Positions 31,559-40,977 of a stretch of 64,000 nt of DNA are shown one piece after another. Under the pieces are notes generated by a model that was not told where the DNA came from, did not search any database, and was given only the letters and a program-made list of their open reading frames with translations. The stretch spans positions 248,001 through 312,000 of the forward strand of contig NZ_CP115842.1 of assembly GCF_013318015.2 (NCBI RefSeq). The letters run 5' to 3'. The first letter of the stretch is position 1. Every line of letters begins with the position of its first letter. The DNA comes from Agrobacterium tumefaciens (GTDB lineage: Bacteria > Pseudomonadota > Alphaproteobacteria > Rhizobiales > Rhizobiaceae). The position numbers were made by a program, and so were the translations under genes.

Positions 31559-32817
31559 GCTCGCTCAGAAACCGTATCGCCGCACTGTTGATCGTCTCCA
31601 TCATCGCGGTCATCGCGCTTGCAACTGTGGTGGCAGATCAGACATTGCAGCCGCCGCCGCCAGATGCCACCATCGAGCCCGTTGCCCGCAGCCTTGCCTT
31701 TGCCGTGACCATGGCCGAACGCGACCCCTCGCTGCAACAACCCCGCTATTTCCGCATCGAACAGAAGCCGCCTGAAGGTGATCTCGATGGAATGCTTTCG
31801 GAGTTTCTAGAAAAGGCCCTTGCACAGGTTGGCGAGCCGCGCACCGCAATTGTGATCCGCGCGCCAGGAAGTAGTGCCCCGGTGGCGGCTATAGCGCTGG
31901 AAAAAAGCGGATGGCTGGTCGCGGAAATTCCGCATATGGGTCCTCCCCCGGGCGGCTGGAAGATTTTCGGCATGTGGATCGGGCTGATCATTCTTGGCAG
32001 TGCTGCTGTTTCCATCTTTGCTGCCAGAAAGATCACCCGCCCCCTCGACATGCTGGAAAACGCCGCTGCAAGCATCGGACCCGATGGTTCGCTACCCCAT
32101 TTGTCGGAAACAGGTCCGGGTGAAATCCGCGCCACGGCGCGGGCCTTGAACGAACTCGCCCGCCGCCTGAAGGCGGCAATGGAAAGCCGAATGCGCCTCG
32201 TCGCAGCCGCTGGCCATGACTTGAGAACCCCAATGACCCGCATGCGCCTGCGGGCAGAATTCATCGAAAACGACGAAGAGCGGGGCAAATGGCTGGCGGA
32301 CCTCGAGGAACTGAACGCCATCGCGGATAGCGCCATTCTGCTTGTGCGCGAGGAAGTGAGCCAGGATACCGTCAAGATGATCGATATCGGCAGGCTTCTC
32401 GGCGAAATCGTCAGCGAACTTTCTGATCTCGGTTACGCTGATACCCTCGACTTTATGAAACCGGAAGCCGCCATGATCATCAAGGCCGCTCCGCTTGCGC
32501 TTAAAAGAGCCTTGCGCAACCTCATCCTCAATGCCGTCACCCATGGCAAAACGGCACGGATCGATCTAACCGAGGACGAGAGCGAGGTCGTCGTTACAAT
32601 CCGTGATGAAGGCCCTGGCATTCCGCAGGAACTGATCGGCCGGGTTTTCGAGCCCTTCTTTCGGGTCGATCTCGGGCGGCGAAAGTCGATCCCTGGTGTG
32701 GGGTTGGGTCTTGCCATCGCCAGGGAAATCATCGAGCGCTTCGGTGGCACGATCACCATCGCGAACCACAAAAAACAGGGCCTGATCCAGACGGTGATCT
32801 TGGCAAAAGTGGCATGA
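31555..32817 (+). CDS. Membrane sensor histidine kinase
   Basis: Partner kinase of the upstream regulator, 420 residues. Two membrane segments (about 9-27 and 137-156) enclose a periplasmic sensor of about 110 residues. HAMP follows (RKITRPLDMLENAA), then the dimerisation helix with His221 (AGHDLRTPMTRM) and the ATPase domain with N-box NLILNAVTHG, G1 DEGPGIP and G2 GVGLGLAI. All catalytic boxes are intact. The stop codon lies inside a perfect hairpin shared with the convergent GH105 gene. Confidence 0.94.
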   Translation: MSSLRNRIAALLIVSIIAVIALATVVADQTLQPPPPDATIEPVARSLAFAVTMAERDPSLQQPRYFRIEQKPPEGDLDGMLSEFLEKALAQVGEPRTAIVIRAPGSSAPVAAIALEKSGWLVAEIPHMGPPPGGWKIFGMWIGLIILGSAAVSIFAARKITRPLDMLENAAASIGPDGSLPHLSETGPGEIRATARALNELARRLKAAMESRMRLVAAAGHDLRTPMTRMRLRAEFIENDEERGKWLADLEELNAIADSAILLVREEVSQDTVKMIDIGRLLGEIVSELSDLGYADTLDFMKPEAAMIIKAAPLALKRALRNLILNAVTHGKTARIDLTEDESEVVVTIRDEGPGIPQELIGRVFEPFFRVDLGRRKSIPGVGLGLAIAREIIERFGGTITIANHKKQGLIQTVILAKVA

Positions 32818-32828
32818 TCTCATGCCAC
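32809..32828. terminator. Bidirectional terminator containing the kinase stop codon
   Basis: GTGGCATG (32809-32816) pairs with CATGCCAC (32821-32828) around ATCT. On the minus strand TTTT follows, so it can end the pectin operon. The kinase TGA (32815-32817) lies within it. Confidence 0.7.
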
Positions 32829-32862
32829 AAAATACCCTATGACCGTTAAGATGACCGCGCCG

Positions 32863-33957
32863 TCATGCCAAAAGCAGGCTTTCGGCATAGGCCATCATCA
32901 GCGGCCCGACGCCTTTGGCGTCATCGGATACAACCGGCTCGGTCAGGTAATAATCCGGAGACCCATCGCGATAATTGCCCTCGAAACCGCCAAGGCCCGC
33001 GACATGCACGATGCCGGTGAGACGGACGATACCCTTTTCGTCCACCTTGAGCTGTCTCTCAAGCAGGGCATCAAGCGCGGACCGGCCCGCCGAAAGAGCC
33101 GCCTTTGCCTCCTCGCCCTGCAAAAGCCCCAGCCGCGCAGCCCGCAGTAAGGCATAGGCGAACATCGCCGAAGCGGAGGTTTCCTCGTAGTTTCCGGCAA
33201 GATCCGGTTTGTCCAGCACCTGCATCCAGAGACCGGTTTTAGTCTGCCGGGCAACAATACCGGCCAGAAGTAGGCCCGCGCGTTCCCGAAGTTCGATCGT
33301 TGCGCCATCAGCCGGCAACATCACCAACGCATCGACCAGCGCCATGGCGAGCCAGCCGACGGCGCGAGCCCATACGGCCGGGGATTGGCCGCTCACGGGG
33401 TCGGCCCAGCGCTGGTTGCGGCTTTCGTCATAACCATGGACATAGAGCCCACCGGCATCCGCCGTCAGCGTGAGTGCGGTTGAGAATTGCTGTAGCGCAT
33501 CGTCGATCAGTTCGGCGTCACCAGTCGCCTGCGCATATTCGATCTGGAAAGGAAGTCCCATATAAAGGCCATCCAGCCAGACCTGATGCGGATAACGCTT
33601 CTTGTGCCAGTAATTACCGGAGCCCGTACGCGGATGGCTGCGGAGTTGGCCAGCAAGATGTTCCGCCGCAGCGAGATAACGCGGATCGCCCGTTTCCGCT
33701 GCCAGAGGAAACAGAATGCGACCGGCAAGGATGTGATCGATATTGTATTCCTGAGGATCGTAACCGGCGAGCACTCCGTCTGCCGCTATCTGGGTGTCAG
33801 CCAGACGATGCAGATGTTCGTTCCAGCGACGCTCGCCGGTCGCTTCGAACAGGTGCTGCAAACCCCGATAGACACAGCCATCCTCATAACACCAGCTTCC
33901 GCCCTTGTAGTGCCTATATCGGCTGGTGAATTGATCAAAATAATCAGTGGCTTTCAT
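32863..33957 (-). CDS. Unsaturated rhamnogalacturonyl/glucuronyl hydrolase-like, GH88/GH105
   Basis: Predicted cytoplasmic hydrolase removing unsaturated uronic residues from pectin-derived oligosaccharides, 364 residues. The (alpha/alpha)6 barrel family signature [14 protein letters not shown] contains the key catalytic Asp near residue 129; other family blocks are [39 protein letters not shown] and [17 protein letters not shown]. No signal peptide. It is the last gene of the pectic oligosaccharide operon and overlaps the GH28 gene by 14 bases. Precise linkage specificity cannot be read. Confidence 0.9.
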   Translation of the reverse strand: MKATDYFDQFTSRYRHYKGGSWCYEDGCVYRGLQHLFEATGERRWNEHLHRLADTQIAADGVLAGYDPQEYNIDHILAGRILFPLAAETGDPRYLAAAEHLAGQLRSHPRTGSGNYWHKKRYPHQVWLDGLYMGLPFQIEYAQATGDAELIDDALQQFSTALTLTADAGGLYVHGYDESRNQRWADPVSGQSPAVWARAVGWLAMALVDALVMLPADGATIELRERAGLLLAGIVARQTKTGLWMQVLDKPDLAGNYEETSASAMFAYALLRAARLGLLQGEEAKAALSAGRSALDALLERQLKVDEKGIVRLTGIVHVAGLGGFEGNYRDGSPDYYLTEPVVSDDAKGVGPLMMAYAESLLLA

Positions 33958-35515
33958 GGGTTTTCTCGATTGAAATCTGTGAATGGGAAATGCCAGAGGC
34001 GCTCAGCAGCGCAGGATCGTCGCAAATGATTTCAGCCTGTTCGAAAACGATCCCCTCATGCAGCATGGGGCGCACCCCATCGGCCATGATCGGCGGTGTG
34101 GCCACGGCTGCAGGATCACGCGAGACGATGGTGAGATTGCGAATGGCGATATTGCGGATTGGGGCCTCCGCTAAACCGAGAAAGACGCCGGCGGCATGTG
34201 CCAGATGGCGGATTTCCACATCTTCGACAGTAATTCCGTCGATAAACGGGGTCCCGTCGTCGACAGGTGCAGGGTCTCGCGACTGCACCCAGCCGTCATG
34301 CCCATCGGCATCGCAATGGTAATGGGCATTGGCGGAAAGCGCGGTCTGCACGCCATCCAGCAACACCCGGCGCATGGTGACATTGCTGACTGAACCGCCA
34401 CGGCCCCGCCGCGTCTTGAGACGCAGGCCGCGATCCGTGCCAACCATGTCGCAGTCCTCTACCGTTACGTCATGCACGCCACCCGACATTTCCGAGCCGA
34501 TCACCAGCCCGCCATGGCCGCGCTCCATCAGGCAATGGCGTACGCTGACGCCGCGTGTTTCCGCCAGATGGTCGTCCTCGCCGTTCGGCCCGCGTTTGCC
34601 TGCCTTCACAGCAATGCAATCGTCGCCCACTGAAAAGCGCACGCCTGATATCGTCACGTTGCGGCAGCTTTCCGGGTTGAAGCCATCGGTATTGGGGCTG
34701 TTATGCGGAGCGCTGATTGTGAGACCCGCCGCTGTCAGGGTCTCGCACCCCTGTGGATGGACCGTCCAGGACGGTGCATTGCGAATGGTGAAACCGAAAA
34801 GCCCGACATTGCGGCAGGAAACGAGATGCAGGCCGCGCGGTCGACGCGCGCCGTCACGGGTTTCTTTCGGCCAGCTCCACCAGTCGCCTCTGTCGCCGGA
34901 ACCATCGAGAACGCCTGTGCCTTCGATCACGAGATTATCTGCGCCGATGGCATGGACCGGCGCAGCGAAACAGGCATCCGGTAGCCCTTCCCAACTGCCG
35001 AGCATGCGGCCCGTCTCATCGCGGGCAGGCAGGATCGGCCAGCCATTGCGGGTGGAGGGTGCGCGCAGCACGGCCCCTTCCGCAAGATGAAACGTCATGT
35101 CGCTTTTCAACCGCACGGGAAACGCTGTCCAAAGGCCGGCAGCAAATCGCAACGTGCCGCCCGCAGGCACGGCGGCAACTGCCTCTTCCAGAGCGCGGGC
35201 GTTGGCGCGTGCGCCGGCTTCGTCGTCAAGCGCAATATCCGGCGTCAGCGAAAATGCCATCGCCTCGACAAGCCCCGCGCAGGGCGCTGTCCTGAACTCC
35301 AGGCTTGCGAACCCATCCGCTTCGAACACATACCGCGTATCCGGACGCAGATCATGCAGCAGCGTCACCACGGTGGCGGTTTTTCCGGCTCGTAAATCAC
35401 CATCTTGCGAAGTCAGCCGCCATGCCGTCTGCGGCAGGTGATATCGCGCACCGGGTACAGCGAGGCAAAGCGCCGCCGTTCGCGCCGAAAGCGCGATGAT
35501 AGAGGGTTCGTTCAT
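33944..35515 (-). CDS. Polygalacturonase-like glycoside hydrolase, GH28
   Basis: Parallel beta-helix pectin hydrolase, 523 residues. All four GH28 motifs are present: [32 protein letters not shown] and [10 protein letters not shown]. The N-terminal 100 residues form a separate beta domain ([14 protein letters not shown]), as in exo-acting bacterial members. No convincing signal peptide is seen, so it probably trims imported oligogalacturonides in the cytoplasm. Start ATG 35515 has GAGAAACGAG upstream; an in-frame ATG at 35539 is an alternative. The gene lies between the binding protein and GH105. Confidence 0.91.
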   Translation of the reverse strand: MNEPSIIALSARTAALCLAVPGARYHLPQTAWRLTSQDGDLRAGKTATVVTLLHDLRPDTRYVFEADGFASLEFRTAPCAGLVEAMAFSLTPDIALDDEAGARANARALEEAVAAVPAGGTLRFAAGLWTAFPVRLKSDMTFHLAEGAVLRAPSTRNGWPILPARDETGRMLGSWEGLPDACFAAPVHAIGADNLVIEGTGVLDGSGDRGDWWSWPKETRDGARRPRGLHLVSCRNVGLFGFTIRNAPSWTVHPQGCETLTAAGLTISAPHNSPNTDGFNPESCRNVTISGVRFSVGDDCIAVKAGKRGPNGEDDHLAETRGVSVRHCLMERGHGGLVIGSEMSGGVHDVTVEDCDMVGTDRGLRLKTRRGRGGSVSNVTMRRVLLDGVQTALSANAHYHCDADGHDGWVQSRDPAPVDDGTPFIDGITVEDVEIRHLAHAAGVFLGLAEAPIRNIAIRNLTIVSRDPAAVATPPIMADGVRPMLHEGIVFEQAEIICDDPALLSASGISHSQISIEKTHESH

Positions 35516-35594
35516 GCTCGTTTCTCGTTGTTCGTGCATGTCCCGCGAAAACAATCGGCGGGAATGCCCATGTCACCCGGCAACCGGATAAAGA

Positions 35595-35619
35595 GCCCGC
35601 CGCCGCAAGGGCGGCGGGC
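35595..35619. terminator. GC-rich stem-loop after the binding-protein gene
   Basis: Perfect 10-base stem GCCCGCCGCC (35595-35604) and GGCGGCGGGC (35610-35619) with a 5-base loop, 9 bases past the binding-protein stop. Likely protects the abundant binding-protein message and reduces downstream expression. Confidence 0.65.
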
Positions 35620-35627
35620 CATTGTCG

Positions 35628-36893
35628 TCAATCGAATTTGGCCAGAACGTCATTGGTGGTATCGATGATCTGCTCAGCCGCCTCTTCCGCCGTCAGCTGG
35701 CCATAGGCATATTCCTCCAGCGTATCGATGAAGCCGGAGCGGATTTCCGGATGTTCGTTGAAGGGCGAAACTACCGGTCCAGATGCCGTCATGACGATGG
35801 CGTTGGCGGCGCGCACTTCCGGCTCACCCTTGTCGCCCAGACGCTGCGCCGCAGCCTTGGAAGCAGGCAGGCCGCGAGACGTGCCAAGCGCATCGATGCC
35901 CTCAGGCTCGTTCAGCAGGCAGTTCAGGATTTGCGCGGCCGCTTCAGGGTTCTTCGAGTTTTTCGAGATCGAAAAGACCATGGAAGGCTTGCGATAAACG
36001 CCTTCCGTTACGGCATCGGCGAGCTTCAGCATCGGCACGGGTTTCAGCACCTGCCCATCCTTTAGGGGATCGGCATATTTCGAATAGGTGGAATCCCATT
36101 CATAGGAACCAGCGATACGGCCTTCGGACCAGGACGGCTTTTCATAAAGATTGACGTTGCCATCGGCCGCTTCCTCTTTCTGGGAGCGAATGGAGCCGGT
36201 TTCTACCAGCTTGCCGACGAACGAGATACCTTCCGCCAGTTCCTCCGACGTCCAGGCGACACGGTTGGTCTTGGGGTCGACCAGATCCTTGCCGGTTTTC
36301 TGCACCACGGCGAGTGTCACGAGAAGCTGGGCAGTCTCCTTTACGGCATTGAAGGTGTAATGATCCTTGCCGAGCTTTTCCTTGATGGTTTTTGTTGCCG
36401 CGAAGAATTCATCCCATGTCTTGGGGATTTCAACACCAGCCTTCTCGAAGGTGGTGGCGTTGAAAAAAAACACGCGGCCGGTGGTGGAGACTGAAAGGCC
36501 CTGAAGCACTCCGTTCATAGAACCCGCTTCCAGATCCGTCTCGGCCCATTGCGAAAGATCGAGAGGTTTCAGCTGACGCAGATCAGCAAAACCTTCACCA
36601 TTCTTGGAAAACAGCGGCAGCCATGGCCAGTTCACCTGAACGATATCTGCTTCCGTCTTGCCTGCCATTTGCGTGGTCAGTTTTTCCAGATATCCGTCGA
36701 AGCCGGTAAACTCACCTTTGACCGTGTGGCCGTATTTTTCACCGCAGGCGGCAATTGCCTTCTGGGTGGCGACATGACGGCTTTCGCCGCCCCACCACGA
36801 CATACGCAGTTCCGCGGCACCCGCCGCAGGCGCAGCCACGGTGGCCAGATAGGCAGCACCGGCCAGCATCGCCATTGTTCTCGTCATCTTCAT
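35628..36893 (-). CDS. Oligogalacturonide ABC binding protein (TogB-like)
   Basis: Periplasmic binding protein of the pectic oligosaccharide importer, 421 residues. Sec signal MKMTRTMAMLAGAAYLATVA with a cut near AAGA; the mature start is AELRMSWWGGESRH. It is related to the two Tat-type binding proteins in the window but uses a Sec-like signal. ATG 36893 follows GGAGAAGAACA. Fourth in the operon after two permeases and the ATPase, followed by GH28 and GH105. This context supports the oligogalacturonide assignment, which is not proved by sequence alone. Confidence 0.88.
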   Translation of the reverse strand: MKMTRTMAMLAGAAYLATVAAPAAGAAELRMSWWGGESRHVATQKAIAACGEKYGHTVKGEFTGFDGYLEKLTTQMAGKTEADIVQVNWPWLPLFSKNGEGFADLRQLKPLDLSQWAETDLEAGSMNGVLQGLSVSTTGRVFFFNATTFEKAGVEIPKTWDEFFAATKTIKEKLGKDHYTFNAVKETAQLLVTLAVVQKTGKDLVDPKTNRVAWTSEELAEGISFVGKLVETGSIRSQKEEAADGNVNLYEKPSWSEGRIAGSYEWDSTYSKYADPLKDGQVLKPVPMLKLADAVTEGVYRKPSMVFSISKNSKNPEAAAQILNCLLNEPEGIDALGTSRGLPASKAAAQRLGDKGEPEVRAANAIVMTASGPVVSPFNEHPEIRSGFIDTLEEYAYGQLTAEEAAEQIIDTTNDVLAKFD

Positions 36894-36936
36894 TGTTCTT
36901 CTCCTCCTCGAAAAATCAGGCACGCTCGTCCCCTCC

Positions 36937-38037
36937 TCACAGCGAGACATTGCGGCCATCGGCCTTGTCGAAAATATGCAGCTTCTCGGGGTCCGGCTTC
37001 AGTCGCAGAATGCCGTCGCGCCCAAGCGCCTCGAATTCGGCTGCTCCCACCACGCTCACGAGCTTCTGTCCGCCCAGATCGGCATGCAGATAGACCTCGT
37101 GCCCCATGAATTCGGCGTTGGTCAGTTTCGCCTGCAGCGCCGGCCCATCGGCCTCACCGGCGAGCGAAAGATGCTGCGGACGGATGCCGATGACGGCGTC
37201 TGCCGGTCTGGCTGAAAGCCGCTTTTCCAGATGGTCGCCTATCGGAAGACGTTGCCCACCGATGACGAACTCCGCCCCGTCGATCGCCACATCCACAAGG
37301 TTCATTTCCGGCATGCCAATGAAACCGGCGACGAACAGATTGGCGGGCCGGTTGTAGAGTTCCTTCGGCGTGGCGACCTGCATGATGCGCCCGGCCTGCA
37401 TGACGCAGATACGGTCGCCCATGGTCATGGCTTCCGTCTGATCGTGCGTCACGTAGACGACGGTCGAAGAGAGGCCCTCCGCCTTCAGCTGGCGATGCAG
37501 ATCGGTAATGCGCACACGCATGGAAGCGCGCAGCTTCGCATCGAGATTCGAAAGGGGCTCATCGAACAGGAACACGCCCGGTTTCTTGATGAGGGCGCGG
37601 CCCAAAGCAACACGTTGCGCCTGCCCGCCGGAAAGCTGTTTCGGCAGACGATCCAGCAAGGGCTCGATTTCGAGAATGCGCGCGACATTGTCGATTGCCT
37701 TCTCGATCTCGGGCTTGGCAACACCGGCAATCTTGAGGCCAAAAGCAAGATTGCCGCGCACCTTCATATGCGGATAGAGCGCATAGTTCTGGAACACCAT
37801 GGCAATGGAGCGCTTGCCGGGCGGCAGGTCGTTGACGCGCTGATCTCCGATGAGGATTTCACCGCCGGTGATTTCCTCCAGCCCCGCCACCATGCGCAGC
37901 GTGGTGGATTTGGCGCAGCCGGACGGGCCGACGAAGACCATGAACTCGCCGTCCTCGATTTCGAGATTGATGCCGTGCACGGCCTTGAAGCTGCCGCCAT
38001 AGACTTTTTCGAGATTTTTAAGTTGAACGCTTGCCAT
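36937..38037 (-). CDS. Sugar ABC transporter ATP-binding protein (TogA-like), variant Walker A
   Basis: ATPase of the pectic oligosaccharide importer, 366 residues. Walker A reads GPSGCAKST, with Ala where Gly is usual (GxxGxGKS/T); the catalytic Lys and the Ser/Thr are kept. Signature LSGGQAQRV, Walker B FLFDEPLSNLDAK and VTHDQTEAMTMGD are normal. The C-terminal regulatory domain has IGIRPQHLS. It begins 2 bases after the permease stop. I believe this Ala variant occurs in other rhizobial ATPases of the group. Confidence 0.92.
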   Translation of the reverse strand: MASVQLKNLEKVYGGSFKAVHGINLEIEDGEFMVFVGPSGCAKSTTLRMVAGLEEITGGEILIGDQRVNDLPPGKRSIAMVFQNYALYPHMKVRGNLAFGLKIAGVAKPEIEKAIDNVARILEIEPLLDRLPKQLSGGQAQRVALGRALIKKPGVFLFDEPLSNLDAKLRASMRVRITDLHRQLKAEGLSSTVVYVTHDQTEAMTMGDRICVMQAGRIMQVATPKELYNRPANLFVAGFIGMPEMNLVDVAIDGAEFVIGGQRLPIGDHLEKRLSARPADAVIGIRPQHLSLAGEADGPALQAKLTNAEFMGHEVYLHADLGGQKLVSVVGAAEFEALGRDGILRLKPDPEKLHIFDKADGRNVSL

Positions 38038-38039
38038 TT

Positions 38040-38924
38040 TCAGCCCTTGACCCCGCCAGACGAGATCCCTTCAATGAAATACCGTTGCGCCGCGAAAAAC
38101 ACGACGAGCGCAGGCGCGATCGTCAGCACCGACATCGCCAGGATGCGGTTCCATTCGAAGGCTTCGGTGGTGTCGATGGAGAGTTTGAGCGCCAGGCTCA
38201 CCGGATATTTATCGACCGAGGACAGGTAGATCAGCGGTCCCAGAAAGTCGTTCATCGTCCACATGAACTGGAAAAGGCAGACCGAGATCAGCGCCGGCGC
38301 CAGCATCGGCACGACGATGTAAACCAGCGTCTGCAGACTGTTGGCGCCATCCACACGGGCGGCTTCCTCCATATCCGAGGGCAGCGAGCGCAGGAACTGC
38401 ACAAGCATGAAGACGAAGAAGGCATCACCGGCTAGTGCCGAGGGAACCCATAGCGGCAGGAAACTATCCAGCCAGCCGAGGTCACGAAACAGGATATATT
38501 GTGGAATGCGGGTTACGACATTGGGCAAAAGCAGGATGGCGATGACAGAGCCAAACAGGATTTTCTTCAGCGGAAAATCGAAGCGCGCAAAGGCATAGGC
38601 CGCCATGGTGCAGGAAATCGCCGTTCCGATGACCTTCGGCAGGATGATCAAGAACGAATTCCAGAAAAACCGGCCGAAGGTGTAGGGCGTGGAAGTCTCC
38701 CAGCCGCGGATGTAACCGTCCAGCGTTGGCGTCTCAGGAATGAAACCTGCACCGGAAAAGATCTCGGAATTGGTCTTGAAGCTTGCGCCGACCAGCCAGA
38801 TCAGCGGATAGAGCATGATGAAGCCGACCGCGAACAGCAGCGTGTACCGGACAGAGGTCGATAACAGCCGGAGCCTTGCCCGGCGGGCGGCCTGCATGTC
38901 GTTTAAGGTTGCGATATCGGTCAT
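38040..38924 (-). CDS. Sugar ABC transporter permease (MalG type, TogN-like)
   Basis: Inner-membrane permease, 294 residues, six membrane segments starting with YTLLFAVGFIMLYPLIWLVG. The EAA loop is EEAARVDGANSLQTLVYIV followed by PMLAP. The C-terminal end FIEGISSGGVKG is typical. It starts 4 bases after the partner permease stop and ends 2 bases before the ATPase, so the import machinery is tightly coupled. Confidence 0.93.
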   Translation of the reverse strand: MTDIATLNDMQAARRARLRLLSTSVRYTLLFAVGFIMLYPLIWLVGASFKTNSEIFSGAGFIPETPTLDGYIRGWETSTPYTFGRFFWNSFLIILPKVIGTAISCTMAAYAFARFDFPLKKILFGSVIAILLLPNVVTRIPQYILFRDLGWLDSFLPLWVPSALAGDAFFVFMLVQFLRSLPSDMEEAARVDGANSLQTLVYIVVPMLAPALISVCLFQFMWTMNDFLGPLIYLSSVDKYPVSLALKLSIDTTEAFEWNRILAMSVLTIAPALVVFFAAQRYFIEGISSGGVKG

Positions 38925-38928
38925 GGCA

Positions 38929-39810
38929 TCAATTCCGCTTGTCGCCGGCGTAATAGACCCACTTTTTCGAGGACCAGAAGGCCACGAGGGTCAGCACGGT
39001 GATGATGGTGAAAAGAACCCAGGCGATGGCGGAGGCATAGCCCATGTTGAACTTCTTAAAAGCCTCATCGTAAATATAGAGAGGCAGCAGATAGGTAGAC
39101 TTCAACGGCCCGCCCTGGGTGATGATGTAAGGCCCGTTAAACTCCTGGAATGCCTGCACCATCTGCATGATCAGGTTGAAAAAGATGACCGGCGTCAGAA
39201 GCGGCAGGGTGATGAAAAAGAACGTCTTTACCTTGCCTGCGCCGTCGATTGCCGCTGCCTCATAAAGCGACTTGTCGATGGATTGCAGCGCGGCGAGAAA
39301 GATCACCATGGCCGAACCGAACTGCCAGCAGCGCAGCAGCGTAATTGTAAAAAGCGCATTGGCGGGATCGCCAAACCAGTCGACCGGCGACAAGCCGATT
39401 GCCGCCAGCGCCATGTTGGCCAGCCCTTCGCTGGCGAAGATGTAGCGCCACAGCACCGCAATCGCGATCGAACCGCCGAGGATGGACGGAACGTAAAAGG
39501 CGGTGCGGAAAAAATTGATGAATTGCAGCTTGTAATTGAGTATCGCTGCGATGAACAGCGCGAAGGCAAGCTTCAACGGCACCGTCAGAAACACATAAAA
39601 CAGGGTGACGTTCAGGGATTTCATGAACGTGCGATCACGGGTGAAAAGCCGCTCGTAATTGGCCAGTCCCGCCCATGTGGGGTCACTCATCAGGTCGTAG
39701 CGGGTGAAGCTGAGATACAGGGAACCCAGAAACGGGATCGCCGTGAAAACCAGAAGTCCGATGATGTAGGGCGTCAGATATCCCAGCCCGAGGAAGCGAT
39801 TAGATTTCAT
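38929..39810 (-). CDS. Sugar ABC transporter permease (MalF type, TogM-like)
   Basis: First gene of the pectic oligosaccharide operon, 293 residues, six membrane segments starting with GYLTPYIIGLLVFTAIPF. The EAA loop is YEAAAIDGAGKVKTFFFIT followed by LPLLTPV. ATG 39810 has GGGGGAGGAG directly upstream; the frame is open further back but lacks a comparable site. It is divergent from an AraC regulator across a 211-base gap. Confidence 0.92.
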   Translation of the reverse strand: MKSNRFLGLGYLTPYIIGLLVFTAIPFLGSLYLSFTRYDLMSDPTWAGLANYERLFTRDRTFMKSLNVTLFYVFLTVPLKLAFALFIAAILNYKLQFINFFRTAFYVPSILGGSIAIAVLWRYIFASEGLANMALAAIGLSPVDWFGDPANALFTITLLRCWQFGSAMVIFLAALQSIDKSLYEAAAIDGAGKVKTFFFITLPLLTPVIFFNLIMQMVQAFQEFNGPYIITQGGPLKSTYLLPLYIYDEAFKKFNMGYASAIAWVLFTIITVLTLVAFWSSKKWVYYAGDKRN

Positions 39811-40021
39811 GACGCTCCTCCCCCACCCCGGAAAGGCGCGGATAACAGAATACAATTTCGTGCAAGTGATTCTCCCGGAACGGCTGACGGCGGGCGCATG
39901 ATGGCGCGATTTCTCGCCGCAGCCGATCTCCTCCCTCATTGATACGGCGCGCATTAGCAGTTTGTGAGGTGACAAAACCAAATTTCCGAGCCAAGGTGAA
40001 TTAACAAAGACGAGGAAAAAG

Positions 40022-40948
40022 ATGGACGAAATCGAAGGTGGTATTCTCTCGTCCGTTCCGCCTGCGGCGCTCACGCTTAATCTCACGCGCGCCACGATCA
40101 AGATGGAGCACTCCCGCACCTGGCAGATCGACAAATCCAATCAGGTGGACGATCTCATTATCTGCCTGGAGGGTCGCGGGCATTATCTCGTGGACGGTGA
40201 AGCACGGGTGCTGGAGCCTGGCGACGCCATGCTGATTTTCAGGGGGCAGCATTTTATCGGCTGGAATGAACAGGCCGTCACCTATCGGGGAGTGGCACAG
40301 CATTTCACGTTGGATATTTACGGTCGTCACAACCTTGTCGCGCAGATGGACCTCAAGCCGAAACTTTCGCTGAGCCGCTGGCCGCTGCTGGAGCCGCTGG
40401 TGCGCCACTATCGGCAGAGCGCTCCGCCCTCCTCTGTCACGCTTGGCCAGCATCACCTGTTCATGGTGTTGCTGATCGCATTTATCGATGATGCATTTCT
40501 CGGATGGGTCGACCGTCCGAGTTTCCAGCCGGAAGGTGCCGAAGCCCTGGATCTGGCTGTCATGAAAGCGATCACGATGATTTCCGCCAATCCGCTCGAC
40601 CCTGAAATCGCCGCAAGGGCGACCGACGCAGCCCCCTATAATCGCGACTATTTCCTGCGTGAGTTCCAGAAACGGGTGGGGCGCACGCCGAGGAAGTATC
40701 AGGAATTCAAACGCATGGAACGTGCCATGCATTTTCTTGAAGCCGGGCTTTCAGTTGCGGCTGCGGCGGCAGAAGTGGGTTATGGAGATCCCTATTATTT
40801 TTCGCGGATGTTCAAGCGCACATTGGGGTTGAGCCCCCGCGACCACATGAACAGGATACGCCGCAGCAGGCACGGCAATCTGATGGCGTTTGACGAGCAC
40901 GAACAGCAGAGGCTGCTTGCCACCGAAATGCAAAAGGCCCCGGCATAG
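40022..40948 (+). CDS. AraC-family regulator, probable activator of the pectic operon
   Basis: Ligand-responsive regulator, 308 residues. The N-terminal cupin (about 10-110: ICLEGRGHYLVDG, LEPGDAMLIF) binds the inducer. The C-terminal pair of helix-turn-helix motifs (about 190-290) includes DPEIAARATDAAPYNRDYFLR and VAAAAAEVGYGDPYYFSRMF, then LGLSPRDHMN. Divergent from the importer/hydrolase operon, so activation of that operon by oligogalacturonide or galacturonate is likely. The stop codon lies in the loop of a bidirectional terminator. Confidence 0.9.
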   Translation: MDEIEGGILSSVPPAALTLNLTRATIKMEHSRTWQIDKSNQVDDLIICLEGRGHYLVDGEARVLEPGDAMLIFRGQHFIGWNEQAVTYRGVAQHFTLDIYGRHNLVAQMDLKPKLSLSRWPLLEPLVRHYRQSAPPSSVTLGQHHLFMVLLIAFIDDAFLGWVDRPSFQPEGAEALDLAVMKAITMISANPLDPEIAARATDAAPYNRDYFLREFQKRVGRTPRKYQEFKRMERAMHFLEAGLSVAAAAAEVGYGDPYYFSRMFKRTLGLSPRDHMNRIRRSRHGNLMAFDEHEQQRLLATEMQKAPA

Positions 40949-40957
40949 CGGGGCCTT
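40934..40957. terminator. Bidirectional terminator, AraC gene and TRAP operon
   Basis: AAGGCCCCG (40934-40942) pairs with CGGGGCCTT (40949-40957); the loop holds the AraC stop codon TAG. T-rich stretches follow on both strands, better on the minus strand (CCTTTTGCATTT). Confidence 0.8.
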
Positions 40958-40977
40958 CTTGCGATAAAGCTTTGGAA

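Noticed and set aside
39811..40140. 110-residue extension of the permease at 38929
   Set aside because: It runs through the divergent promoter and into the AraC gene. The ATG at 39810 has a perfect ribosome site and the normal family start.
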